64,000 bases of DNA from Micromonospora sp. WMMD812 (lineage in GTDB: Bacteria; Actinomycetota; Actinomycetes; Mycobacteriales; Micromonosporaceae), in the NCBI RefSeq assembly GCF_027497215.1, contig NZ_CP114904.1, positions 1,736,001-1,800,000 on the forward strand, in the 5' to 3' direction. The notes under the pieces are model-generated. The model saw only the letters and a list, made by a program, of their open reading frames with translations, did no database searches and had not been told where the DNA came from. This document shows positions 56,142-64,000 of the stretch, one piece after another (the first letter of the stretch is position 1; each line of letters opens with the position of its first letter). A program made the position numbers and the translations under genes.

Positions 56142-56159
56142 CTGACACAACTGTTTCAG
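56142..56159. promoter_or_regulatory. Probable TetR operator between GNAT and TetR genes
   Basis: CTGACAC-AACT-GTTTCAG is an 18-base inverted repeat (six of seven positions symmetrical) midway between the divergent starts, typical in size and place for a TetR operator. Confidence 0.55.
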
Positions 56160-56178
56160 TGTTGAGTAGGCTACCGCC

Positions 56179-56781
56179 ATGGCCGAGGAGACGACAGCGC
56201 CGTCCGCGCGGCAGATCGAACTGCTGGAGGCCGCCTACCAGTACGTGCTCGAACACGGCCTGGCCGACCTGTCACTGCGTCCGCTGGCTACGGCGATCGG
56301 TTCCAGCCCCCGCGTGCTTATGTTCCTCTTCGACAACAAGGACGGCCTGGTGCGGGCCCTGTTGGCTCGGGCCCGCACCGACGAACTGGCGATCCTGGGC
56401 CGCCTCGCACAGACCGGCGACAAGGCGCCCATGGGCCTACTCCCGGCGACCGAGCAGGTGTGGGCGTGGCTCGCCGCCGACGAGCATCGGCCACTGCTGC
56501 GGCTGTGGGTCGAGGCGTACGCCCGCTCCCTCGTCGAACCCGACGGCGCGTGGGCCGGGTTCGCCCGCGCGACCGTGCACGACTGGCTCGCCGTCCTCGC
56601 CTCCTGTCAACCACCGGCCGAAAAAGACAGCGAGCAGGGTGCCATCCGCCGCACCCTGGCACTGGCGGTACTCCGAGGCGGCCTGCTCGACCTCCTCGCC
56701 ACCGGTGACCAGGCCCGCGTCACCGCCGCCGTCCGACATCAGCTCGCCCTGTTGGCAGGCACAGCGAGACTAGGAACCTGA
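56179..56781 (+). CDS. TetR-family transcriptional regulator
   Basis: This 200-residue regulator has an N-terminal TetR helix-turn-helix (IELLEAAYQYVLEHGLADLSLRPLATAIGSSPRVLMFLFDNKDGLVRALL) in which the recognition helix region reads GSSPRVLMFLF. A ligand-binding helical domain follows. It likely represses itself and the divergent acetyltransferase. Confidence 0.92.
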   Translation: MAEETTAPSARQIELLEAAYQYVLEHGLADLSLRPLATAIGSSPRVLMFLFDNKDGLVRALLARARTDELAILGRLAQTGDKAPMGLLPATEQVWAWLAADEHRPLLRLWVEAYARSLVEPDGAWAGFARATVHDWLAVLASCQPPAEKDSEQGAIRRTLALAVLRGGLLDLLATGDQARVTAAVRHQLALLAGTARLGT

Positions 56782-56978
56782 CCGCGGCGATCGACGTAAG
56801 GCAGAGAGGGTGACAGCCGGCGCGCCATTCGGTAACCAGCTGCTACCCGGCGACCGTGGCCAGGGTCTGCGCCGACGCCGAGACGGACCGACCGGTTGGC
56901 CGGCCTGACATGCCTCGGCGTCGACGAAACCGTCCTACACACCACAGGTCGGTGTCAGGTCACCGACGCCGAGGGCGG

Positions 56979-59297
56979 TCAGCTTTCCGCTGGCGAGTCG
57001 GTGCCGTCCGACATGCTCGCCAGCGACGCCTGGTGCGGAATGCCAGCGCCCGGCCGGTAGCTCCGCTCGATGTGGCCCTTGAGGTCCTCGGGATAGAAGT
57101 AGACGGGCCGCAGATCGCCACTCGCGTAGCGCTCCGCCTGGTCGTTGAAGTGCGGCGAGTCGGGATGCCCGCTCGCGCCGCCGGCCGTCACCGCCCAGGC
57201 GCGCAGCCGCGGTCCGAACTCCACGACCGCCACGAAGCTGTTGCCGCTGGTGCCGTAGTAGCGCTTCGTTCCCGGGTAGCGTCGGGCCCCGAACGAGGCC
57301 AGCGAGCCCCACTGCGCCGAGGTGAACGGCACCGGGAGGCTCGGCTTGGTGTCGTCGAACGTCTGGACGATCGCGCCGTCGTTGCGCTGGAAACGGTTGA
57401 TCTCGCCCCAGGGCACCTGCCAGCTGCCGAAGTCCTGCGTCAGCCGGTCGGCGGCCGCCGCGAGTGCGGTGAGCCGCTGCGCGTCGGTAGCGCGCTCGGC
57501 CAGGTAGTCCCACATCGACATGCCCGCGTCCCTCGCCGCCTGGGCCAGGGGCGCCCAGAGCGCCTCGCCCCAGAACACGGCCAGCGACGTCGCGGTCGAG
57601 TCCGCGGCCCAGCGGTAGTTCCAGTCGCGCAGCAGGCCGATCGGGTCGGCCAGCGCTGCCTTCTGCGGGTCGCCATCGGGCAGCTTGTCCCAGGCCGCGA
57701 CCAGCCCGGGCACGAGCCGGGCGAAGGCGGTGAGGTACGTGTCGAAGGCGGCGGCGATCAGCGTCTGGGGGGTGAAGCGGGGCTGCGCGGTCAGCACCCG
57801 GATCGCCTGCGGACCGCGCGGGTTCTCACCGGCCTGGTCGAAGTAGCGCGGATAGTCGGACGCCTTCGGGCTGTCAGCGCCGGCGGCCGTCCAGGGCCAG
57901 TTGTTGGTGTTGAACGCCCAGCCGTTCCGCGGATTCACCGCCTGCGGCAGGCTCCGGAGGCTGTGCAGCCCGCGCCAGTCGGTCGCCGGGTCGCTGCCGT
58001 CGACCGGCTTGCGGTAGTCGAAGCGATCGTTCCGCACCGGCATGAACTGCGGCACCAGGAAGGCGATCTCCCCCTTCGAGTCCGCGAAGAGCGTGTTGTT
58101 GGAGCTGTTGGCCTTGAAGCCCGCCACCTGCAGGAAGTCCGCGTAGTCCCGCGTCTTGGTGCGCAGGAAGCTCTGCTGCAGCGCCTCGACGGGCTTGTTC
58201 ATCAGCGCGAACGCGATCCACTTGCCGTCCGCCTCGCGCACGATCGGGCCGTGGTGCGTGGCGAAGGTCGTGAAGCTGCGCCGCGCCTGGCCGCCGTCCG
58301 CCGTGCGGTAGGACAACGTGATCGTCTTCTTCGTCACCGGCCGCAGGGCGTTGCCGTAGCGGTAGTAGTGGCGGCCGTCCGACCGGGTCACGATCGTCTC
58401 GGCGAACTCGTCGACGTTGTCGACCCCGCTGGAGGTGTGCATCCAGCCGGTGTTCGCGTTGAAGCCCTGGTAGATGAAGAACTGCCCCCAGGTCGCCGCG
58501 CCGTAGGCGTTGAGCCCGTCGCGGCTGGTCACGTGCTGCTCGGAGCGGAAGAAGAAGCTGGTGTGCGGGTTGATCAGCAGCAGCGCGTGCCCGTCGCGGG
58601 TGTGGCTCGGCGCGATCGCCATGCCGTTCGAGCCCTTGGGCTCGCGGAACAGCAGCCCGCGCTCCTCGTCGGTCATCGGCACCGTGCGGTTGGCGTAGAA
58701 GGCTTCGAGTTGGGTGAGCGGCACCCGCTCGATATCGCCGCCGATGCTGCCCTCGGAGAAGCTCAGCGGCATCCACGGCTCGAACCGGGTGATCACGCGT
58801 GGCCGTACGTCGGGGTGGGTCGCGAGGAAGTAGTTGAGCCCGTCGGCCCAGGCCTGCATCAGCTTGCGTAGCCAGGAGGGGCACTTCGCGTAGTCCCGCT
58901 TCAGCTCCTCGGGATCGATGTAGAGGCGCTGGCGCAGGTCCTGCCAGATCGCGCTCTCGCCCTCGGCTTCGGCGAGGCGGCCGAGGCTCACCAGGTAGTT
59001 GCGTTCGATCCGGTTGAAGTCGTCCTCGGCCTGGGCGTACATCATCCCGAACACCGCGTCGGCGTCGGTCTTGCCCACCACGTGCGGGATTCCCCAGTCG
59101 TCCCGGGTGATCGTCACCTGCGCGGCTTGCCTGCGCCAGCGGGCGAGATCGTGGGAGTGTTTCGCGGGAGCGGCGGACGCGGCGGTGGGCAGTCCCGCCG
59201 CGACGGCCGCGGCTCCGGCGGCCAGTCCGGCGGCTCCGCCGAGGACGCGGCGCCGGCTCAGCCCGTCAACGTGCACGTGGTCCATGGGGTGGTCCAC
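56979..59297 (-). CDS. Exported penicillin acylase-family Ntn hydrolase
   Basis: The 772-residue precursor starts with a Tat signal (SRRRVLGGAAGLAAGAAAVAAGLP, ending at A-S-A-A), so it is secreted folded. The family is autocatalytically cut into alpha and beta chains at a serine; here KGSNGMAI supplies Ser at about residue 222 as the new N-terminal nucleophile. Relatives (penicillin G acylase, PvdQ, AHL acylases) hydrolyse amides, including acyl groups on nonribosomal peptides or quorum signals. GTG 59297 or ATG 59285 may be the start. It stands 32 kb from the NRPS but only 1.6 kb right of the island that separates them. Confidence 0.9.
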   Translation of the reverse strand: MDHPMDHVHVDGLSRRRVLGGAAGLAAGAAAVAAGLPTAASAAPAKHSHDLARWRRQAAQVTITRDDWGIPHVVGKTDADAVFGMMYAQAEDDFNRIERNYLVSLGRLAEAEGESAIWQDLRQRLYIDPEELKRDYAKCPSWLRKLMQAWADGLNYFLATHPDVRPRVITRFEPWMPLSFSEGSIGGDIERVPLTQLEAFYANRTVPMTDEERGLLFREPKGSNGMAIAPSHTRDGHALLLINPHTSFFFRSEQHVTSRDGLNAYGAATWGQFFIYQGFNANTGWMHTSSGVDNVDEFAETIVTRSDGRHYYRYGNALRPVTKKTITLSYRTADGGQARRSFTTFATHHGPIVREADGKWIAFALMNKPVEALQQSFLRTKTRDYADFLQVAGFKANSSNNTLFADSKGEIAFLVPQFMPVRNDRFDYRKPVDGSDPATDWRGLHSLRSLPQAVNPRNGWAFNTNNWPWTAAGADSPKASDYPRYFDQAGENPRGPQAIRVLTAQPRFTPQTLIAAAFDTYLTAFARLVPGLVAAWDKLPDGDPQKAALADPIGLLRDWNYRWAADSTATSLAVFWGEALWAPLAQAARDAGMSMWDYLAERATDAQRLTALAAAADRLTQDFGSWQVPWGEINRFQRNDGAIVQTFDDTKPSLPVPFTSAQWGSLASFGARRYPGTKRYYGTSGNSFVAVVEFGPRLRAWAVTAGGASGHPDSPHFNDQAERYASGDLRPVYFYPEDLKGHIERSYRPGAGIPHQASLASMSDGTDSPAES

Positions 59298-59659
59298 CTT
59301 CCTCGGGGGTCAAGGGGTGATGGGCGATTCGGCGAGCGTATGTTGTATACGACGACTGCCGCAAGACCTGCGTCGATGCCTTGACCGGGTCACCTCGCTG
59401 CTCGGGCTGCGGGCATCCGATGTCGACGGTGCCCGCAACGGTTGCTCCAGCGGGCCACCGCTGACACGATCCTGTCGTGCGGCGCGGGTTCGTCTCGCCA
59501 CCGTGATGGACGTGACGGCGGCGCGGGTGCGTCGCGCAGACGACCTCGCCGTGACGTGGCGCGCGGCTGTCCCACGAAGCCGACGACCCCGGCTAGCCAC
59601 GCCGGACCCGGGTCGGTGAAACGGGTGCATCCCGTGGCCCGGTGCGGTTGTCTTGCCTC
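59298..59659. other. Non-coding divergent gap
   Basis: No gene is seen in 362 bases between the acylase and the DUF488 gene. A GTATAC palindrome near 59344 is the only local symmetry noticed; promoters for both genes must lie here but are not recognisable. Confidence 0.4.
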
Positions 59660-60229
59660 ATGGCAGAGGCGCTGCTCACGGTCGGCCATGGCACCGCGAG
59701 CCAGGCGGAGCTCACCAACCTGCTGCGCGACGCGGGGGTGACCCGGCTGGTCGACGTCCGTCGCTATCCCGGCAGCCGGGCCCATCCGCACGTCGGCCGC
59801 GATGCTCTGGCCCGGTGGCTGCCGGCGGTCGGCGTGGACTACCGGTGGGAGGAGCGGCTCGGCGGACGTCGGCGCGTACCGGCCGATTCACCCGACCGGT
59901 GGTGGCAGGTCGAGGCGTTCCGCGGCTACGCCGCCCACATGCGCACTCCGGAGTTCGTCGCGGCTGTCGACGAGCTGGTCCTCGAGACCCGGAAGTCGCA
60001 TCTCGTGATCATGTGCAGCGAGAGCCTGTGGTGGCGATGCCACCGGCGGCTGATTGCCGACTTCCTCGTCGGCGCCCGCGGCGCGCAGGTGCACCATCTC
60101 GACCATCGCGGCCAACTCACCCCGCACACGGTCGCCGCCGGAGCCCGGCCGACCGCCGAAGGGACGCTCGTCTACGACCGGGAACGAGAGGAACCACAGC
60201 ATCCCGCGCGGCCACGGAATCACGACTGA
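59660..60229 (+). CDS. DUF488 family protein
   Basis: This 189-residue protein carries the DUF488 pattern: TVGHGTAS at the N-terminus, LVDVRRYPGSRAHPHV, then VIMCSESLWWRCHRRLIADFL with the conserved Cys and the Cys-His pair. The family is thought to bind metal or nucleic acid; its biochemical function is not firmly known. The ATG at 59660 is the natural start for this family. Confidence 0.88.
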   Translation: MAEALLTVGHGTASQAELTNLLRDAGVTRLVDVRRYPGSRAHPHVGRDALARWLPAVGVDYRWEERLGGRRRVPADSPDRWWQVEAFRGYAAHMRTPEFVAAVDELVLETRKSHLVIMCSESLWWRCHRRLIADFLVGARGAQVHHLDHRGQLTPHTVAAGARPTAEGTLVYDREREEPQHPARPRNHD

Positions 60230-60372
60230 AGCGCTTCCGGAACCGCCACCGAAGACCGTGGACGGTCGGTCAGAGTCGCACGTCGACAACGTCAACTGGC
60301 CCAGCTTCACGGTCGGGCCCTCGACGCTGCCGGCCGGGGCGTCACCCGACGGTGACAGGCGGGCACCGCAGG

Positions 60373-61257
60373 TCAGTCGTGGCGGTGACGCACGAGGTAG
60401 TCGATGTAGCGAAGCGTGTCCTCGCGGTCATCCTCGCTGATCGAGTCCCACAGGTCCGCCAACCAGTAGAGCGAGCCCGACAGCATCCAGGCCCACCCGC
60501 GCACCCAGGTCGCCTCGTCGAACCCGAGCGCCTCCCGGTAGGCAGCCCGCGCGCGGGCATCGAACAGGCTCCAGCCCGGCCGCACCTCGACCGCCGGATC
60601 GCCACGGCCGAGACCGCCGAAGTCGATCACCCCGGTGAGCCTGCCCCGGTCGACCAGCAGGTTGCCTTCCAGGAGATCACCGTGCAGCCACACCGGCGGT
60701 CCGGACCACTCGTCCGCCGCCATCGCCTCGTCCCACGCCGCGCTCACCGCCCGCCCGTCGATCCGGTCGCCCAGCGCCGCAATCGACCGGCGGGTCAGCT
60801 CATCCCGCTGCACCAGAGGTACACCGCGCTGAACCCCCTGCTTGACAGGTCCGCCCATCGGGTCGATCGCGGTCATCGCACGCACGAAGCCGGCGAGGTC
60901 GACGGCGAGGTCGACGAGGTCCTGCCCGGCTTGCGGATTGCGCCCGTCCAGCCAGGGGACGACCGTCCACGGCCACGGATAGTCCCCGCCCGGCCGGCCG
61001 ACCGCGACCGGCACCGGCACCCGCACCGGAAGATGCGGCGCCAGCCGCGGCAGCCAGGTCGCGTCGGTCGCCACCTGGTCGACCGCCCACTGCGCCCGCG
61101 GCAGCCGTGCTGTCAGGGAATCACCCAACCGGAACAGCGCGTTGTCGGTGCCGTTCAACGGCTGCGGGACGATCGGCAGGTCCGACCATTCGGGGAACTG
61201 CTCGTCGATCAGGGCGCGTACCTGCTCGACAGCGACGACGATCTCTCCGGGGCGCAT
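60373..61257 (-). CDS. Aminoglycoside phosphotransferase-family kinase
   Basis: The 294-residue protein has the APH catalytic loop VWLHGDLLEGNLLVDRGRLTGVIDFGGLGRGD (H-G-D-x4-N and I-D-F-G) at about residues 190-220 and an N-terminal ATP lobe. It could phosphorylate an aminoglycoside, a macrolide or an endogenous hydroxyl compound; nothing in the sequence fixes the substrate. Downstream (60230-60372) is non-coding. Confidence 0.9.
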   Translation of the reverse strand: MRPGEIVVAVEQVRALIDEQFPEWSDLPIVPQPLNGTDNALFRLGDSLTARLPRAQWAVDQVATDATWLPRLAPHLPVRVPVPVAVGRPGGDYPWPWTVVPWLDGRNPQAGQDLVDLAVDLAGFVRAMTAIDPMGGPVKQGVQRGVPLVQRDELTRRSIAALGDRIDGRAVSAAWDEAMAADEWSGPPVWLHGDLLEGNLLVDRGRLTGVIDFGGLGRGDPAVEVRPGWSLFDARARAAYREALGFDEATWVRGWAWMLSGSLYWLADLWDSISEDDREDTLRYIDYLVRHRHD

Positions 61258-61317
61258 CGGCGCGACCGTAGAACCGGCTGGATCATGATGTCAATCGAGT
61301 TCGGTGCACGCCGAACC

Positions 61318-61509
61318 GCGCGCCGCGCTGGCAGGAGCAGGTTGACCGCGCTCACGCCCGGATCTGGGCCATCGGTGAACGCGCCAACGCCGCCGTCAAG
61401 ACCTGGACAGTTCTGACGAAACCTGCGCTGTTGCCCACACCGCGCCACCGCGGTCCTGCAGGCGATCCTGGTTCTGCGCCACGTCGAGAACTCGGCCTAT
61501 GCAGGATAA
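61318..61509 (+). pseudogene. IS5-type transposase C-terminal remnant with frameshift
   Basis: One frame reads WQEQVDRAHARIWAIGERAN and AAVKTWTVLTK. A one-base shift at about 61422 then gives LRCCPHRATAVLQAILVLRH and VENSAYAG before a stop at 61507-61509. This is the conserved C-terminal end of IS5-family DDE transposases common in actinomycetes. The N-terminal two-thirds are missing. Confidence 0.82.
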
Positions 61510-61520
61510 GGGGATCGTTG

Positions 61521-62321
61521 TTACGCGGACGGGTCCCAGGCGATGAGCTGGTCGAAGATGCGGCGGTCGCCGTCCATCTCCAGCTTCTGAGAATCCGGCG
61601 GGATGCGGCCGTAAAAGAACAGGACCAGGTCACTGGCCGTGCCCCGGGCGGAGACGTCGGCCGTGTCCGGGTCCGGGTCCTCGCTGGCAGCCGGCGCGCC
61701 GAGGCGGGCGGCCCATGCGCCGTCGCGGGACAGCCGAAGGCGCCAAGAGCGGCCCTCAGTGGCGTGGTAATCGACGACGGCGGGTTCGTGCGGCCAGGCG
61801 ACATCCGTCGAGCAGAGGGTGAACTGGCAGTCGTCGAAACCGTCGAGGGCGACCTCGTCCGGCAGCGGCTCCGGGTCCCCCACGGTGAGCTGGACATCGT
61901 AGGTGTGCACCGCGATCTCGGGAACCTGGCGCCGAGCCCATGCACCGGAGGTTTCCGGTGACTGCGAGTCACCCCACCACGTCCAACAACCGCGGTCCGG
62001 GCCGGCCTCGCGCAGCGCGCTCGTCAGTCGCTCGACGGACTCGGTCCACCAGGCCAGGAGAGCCTCGCGTTCCCGAGGCGCACCCGTGCCGTCCTCCCAA
62101 GCGGACTTCTCCGGGGGAGCGTCGGCCGGCCCTGCGGCGACGATGGCGGCCGACTTGCGGCGGCCCATGCCCAGGTGCTGTACGAGATCGAACAGCGTCC
62201 ACCCCGGACAGCTCGGCACCGGCACGTCGAGGCTGGGCGCCGCGGCGACCGCGGCGTGGAAGGCGGTCGACCGTTCGTCGATCAGCCGCAGATGGTCAGA
62301 GAACGTGAGAATCTTGTGCAC
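61521..62321 (-). CDS. Maleylpyruvate isomerase family mycothiol-dependent enzyme
   Basis: The 266-residue protein has the DinB-like N-terminal helix bundle of the MDMPI family, with VPSCPGWTLFDLVQHLGMG (metal/thiol region) and RRQVPEIAVHTYDVQLTVG, whose His residues bind metal. The C-terminal alpha/beta domain follows. Family members use mycothiol as cofactor for isomerisation or S-transfer in actinobacteria. The actual reaction here is unknown. Confidence 0.88.
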   Translation of the reverse strand: MHKILTFSDHLRLIDERSTAFHAAVAAAPSLDVPVPSCPGWTLFDLVQHLGMGRRKSAAIVAAGPADAPPEKSAWEDGTGAPREREALLAWWTESVERLTSALREAGPDRGCWTWWGDSQSPETSGAWARRQVPEIAVHTYDVQLTVGDPEPLPDEVALDGFDDCQFTLCSTDVAWPHEPAVVDYHATEGRSWRLRLSRDGAWAARLGAPAASEDPDPDTADVSARGTASDLVLFFYGRIPPDSQKLEMDGDRRIFDQLIAWDPSA

Positions 62322-62471
62322 CCCGGGTTCCTATCACTGTGCTCCGACATCCGGACAGCGATTTTCGCCGCCGACGCGGCGGGCCGCGGCGCCGGCGTGC
62401 GAGGGTTCCACCTGCCGTGACCTGCACCGTCACGACGGAAAGGGGCTCAGTCTTTTCTGGAATGCCCCTCG

Positions 62472-63059
62472 TCAGTCGCCCGGGGTGTGCTCGGCGTCGG
62501 GGAGGGTGGGGGCGTCGGTCGGGTAGAGGCCGGCGACGAAGCCGTACACCTGGTCGCCGGCGCGCGGGATCTGGGCGAACGTGCGGGCGAGGGCCTGGAC
62601 CTCGGCCCAGAAGTTGCGTACCTCTTCCCTCGGGATGCGGGCGTGCACGAGGGTGCACCGCAGGTCGTCGGCCGCGTGGGCCGCGGCGGACTCGGCGGCC
62701 GCCTGCGCGAGGCCGTTGATGGCGGCGACGACCTGCTTGTCCTCGGGGCGGTGGAGCGCGCCGACGTAGTAGGTGCGGGCGACGCGGCCGTAGTACCGCT
62801 CCTCGATCGCCCGCACGCGCCGGGTGCGCACGACCTTGAGCAGGCCGGCGTCGACGAGAAGCTTCACGTGGTAGGCGACGCTGCTCTTGGGCCGGTCGAC
62901 CGCCCGGGCCAGCTCGGTGACGGTGGCGGCGCGTTCGAGGAGCAGTTCGAGGAGGGTGTCGCGCAGCGGGTCCGCGAGGGCGCGCAACTGCTCGGGTGCG
63001 GTGACCACGAGCATCTCGTCGAGGTCGTAGTCCGGGATCTGCTGCTGATTGACCGACAT
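62472..63059 (-). CDS. ArsR-type winged-helix regulator
   Basis: The 195-residue protein has an ArsR winged helix at residues about 22-90 (LRALADPLRDTLLELLLERAATVTELARAVDRPKSSVAYHVKLLVDAGLLKVVRTRRVRAIEERYY), followed by a helical C-terminal domain. It diverges from a dienelactone hydrolase gene 55 bases away and probably represses both. Confidence 0.9.
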   Translation of the reverse strand: MSVNQQQIPDYDLDEMLVVTAPEQLRALADPLRDTLLELLLERAATVTELARAVDRPKSSVAYHVKLLVDAGLLKVVRTRRVRAIEERYYGRVARTYYVGALHRPEDKQVVAAINGLAQAAAESAAAHAADDLRCTLVHARIPREEVRNFWAEVQALARTFAQIPRAGDQVYGFVAGLYPTDAPTLPDAEHTPGD

Positions 63060-63114
63060 TTCTCGACCGTTCTAGAATCATGGATCATTCGATCATTGCC
63101 GTCCGATCAACGGA
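63060..63114. promoter_or_regulatory. ArsR/hydrolase divergent operator
   Basis: The 55-base gap contains the palindrome TTCTAGAA (63070-63077) and two direct copies of GATCATT (63083 and 63091), with a weaker CGATCAA at 63104. These are candidate sites for the adjacent regulator. Confidence 0.5.
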
Positions 63115-63714
63115 GTGTATGAGATGGCCGACGTCGTCCTCTTCCACCACCTGCTGGGGCTCACCGACGGGGTGCGTGCCTTCGCCGATCAGTTACGCGC
63201 CGGTGGGCACACCGTGCACACACCGGACCTCTTCGACGGCGAGCGGCCCGCGACCCTCGAAGAGGGCCTCGCGCTGACCCGGCGCCTCGGCGGCGCGGTG
63301 CTCGACGACCGCGCCGACCGCGCCCTGGCCGACCTGCCCAAGGCCCTGGTGTACGCCGGCTTCTCCTACGGCGTCGGCACGGCGCAACGGCTCGCCCAGA
63401 CCCGACCCGACGCGCGCGGCGCGCTGCTCTACGAGGCCTGCCTGCCCGTCACCGGCGAGTGGGCCGTCGGGCCGTGGCCCGCCGGGGTGCCGGTGCAGAT
63501 CCACGGCATGGACAAGGACCCGTTCTTCGCGTTGGAGGGAGACCTTGAGGCCGCCCGCGAGCTGGTCGACATCGTCGGGTCCGACCGGGCCGAGCTGTTC
63601 GTCTACCCGGGCGACCAGCACCTGTTCACCGACAGCGCGCTGCCGTCGTACGACGCGCACGCGGCCGCGCTGGTCGTGCGGCGCTCGCGGGTCTTCCTCG
63701 ACCGGGTGGGCTGA
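63115..63714 (+). CDS. Dienelactone hydrolase-family alpha/beta hydrolase
   Basis: The protein has about 199 residues from GTG 63115 (or 196 from ATG 63124). In this family the nucleophile sits in a G-x-C/S-x-G elbow: here YAGFSYGVGTAQ with Ser in FSYGVG. The acid is in the VQIHGMDKDP region, and the catalytic His is in YPGDQHLFTD. It hydrolyses an ester or lactone. Divergent from an ArsR regulator. Confidence 0.9.
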   Translation: MYEMADVVLFHHLLGLTDGVRAFADQLRAGGHTVHTPDLFDGERPATLEEGLALTRRLGGAVLDDRADRALADLPKALVYAGFSYGVGTAQRLAQTRPDARGALLYEACLPVTGEWAVGPWPAGVPVQIHGMDKDPFFALEGDLEAARELVDIVGSDRAELFVYPGDQHLFTDSALPSYDAHAAALVVRRSRVFLDRVG

Positions 63715-63896
63715 GCGCCCGCCCCGCCCGCCCTCGTCGTCCGTCATCGTGTGGCCCGGCCCGGCGCGCACCTCGTGCGAGTAGGGTCCAGGTGGCATCT
63801 CTCAGGCAGCGAGCCGCAGGGCACAGACGGGGCTCGGCTGGCCCCGAGGTCAGCCGGGCCGGCCGACCGCGGGCGACGGAAAGGCAGATCCAGACG

Positions 63897-64000
63897 ATGG
63901 CGATTCCCCACCTGACGGCGGCCGACGGCACGACGTTGCCGGCGATCGGGCTCGGCACGTACCGGCTGACCGGCTCGGCCGGCGTCGAGGCGATCGGGGC
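63897..64000 (+). CDS. Aldo/keto reductase, N-terminal fragment
   Basis: Only 34 codons are in the window. The opening (HLTAADGTTLPAIGLGTYRLTG) is the typical first strand and loop of aldo/keto reductases, with GLGTYRL leading to the NADPH barrel. The gene continues to the right of the window. Confidence 0.75.
   Translation, partial: MAIPHLTAADGTTLPAIGLGTYRLTGSAGVEAIG

Overview
The window is high-GC actinobacterial DNA, probably from a Micromonosporaceae-type organism. This rests on inference from codon use, a mycothiol-type enzyme, actinobacterial small-protein families and a pSAM2-like integrase; no marker gene is present. It has three parts: a nonribosomal peptide cluster (1-24.6 kb), an integrated 30.4-kb genomic island full of defence genes (24.94-55.36 kb), and a stretch of chromosomal accessory genes (55.4-64 kb).

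Peptide cluster. A giant NRPS on the minus strand runs off the left edge. It is preceded in its operon by a class I aminotransferase and a KamA-family radical SAM/PLP aminomutase whose two substrate-reading Asp positions are changed. In order of action the visible modules are C-A-T, C-A-T, C-A(N-methyltransferase)-T and C-A-T-E. Modules 1 and 3 carry a phenylalanine-type specificity code, so the visible product is roughly acyl?/X0-Phe-X2-N-Me-Phe-D-X4-... Divergently, two P450s, an O-methyltransferase and a DUF6875-like protein form a tight plus-strand operon. A GT-B protein lacking the usual catalytic and donor-binding residues and a 14-TM MFS exporter diverge from a promoter built on a perfect 6-5-6 palindrome.

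Island. A 45-bp perfect direct repeat, the 3' half of a tRNA-Lys(CTT) gene, bounds 24,940-55,356. A third copy of the flanking arm and terminator, with exactly the same 93-bp spacing as the right-hand copy, lies beside the tyrosine recombinase gene at 43.8 kb. The island may therefore be two elements end to end. The left part (25.2-43.5 kb) is a defence island: a PD-(D/E)XK-like nuclease/NB-ARC/WD40 STAND protein, a PIN protein, uncharacterised genes, an HTH + HExxH protease pair (CapH/CapP-like) directly upstream of a compact E2-type CBASS operon (CD-NTase, stand-alone E2, single-TM protein), and a type I restriction-modification operon with a half-size HsdS carrying a 12-bp tandem repeat. 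The right part (43.9-55.3 kb) has int, xis, a DUF2637 membrane protein, two replication-relaxation-like winged-helix proteins and cargo: HAD, P-loop kinase, pentapeptide-repeat protein, overlapping tiny genes, XRE-TPR regulator and 5-FTHF cyclo-ligase-like protein. No transfer translocase was found.

Right flank. After a frame-broken gene remnant come a GNAT/TetR divergent pair, a Tat-exported penicillin-acylase-family hydrolase, DUF488, a phosphotransferase, an IS5-type transposase remnant, a mycothiol-dependent-isomerase-like protein, an ArsR/dienelactone-hydrolase divergent pair and the start of an aldo/keto reductase.
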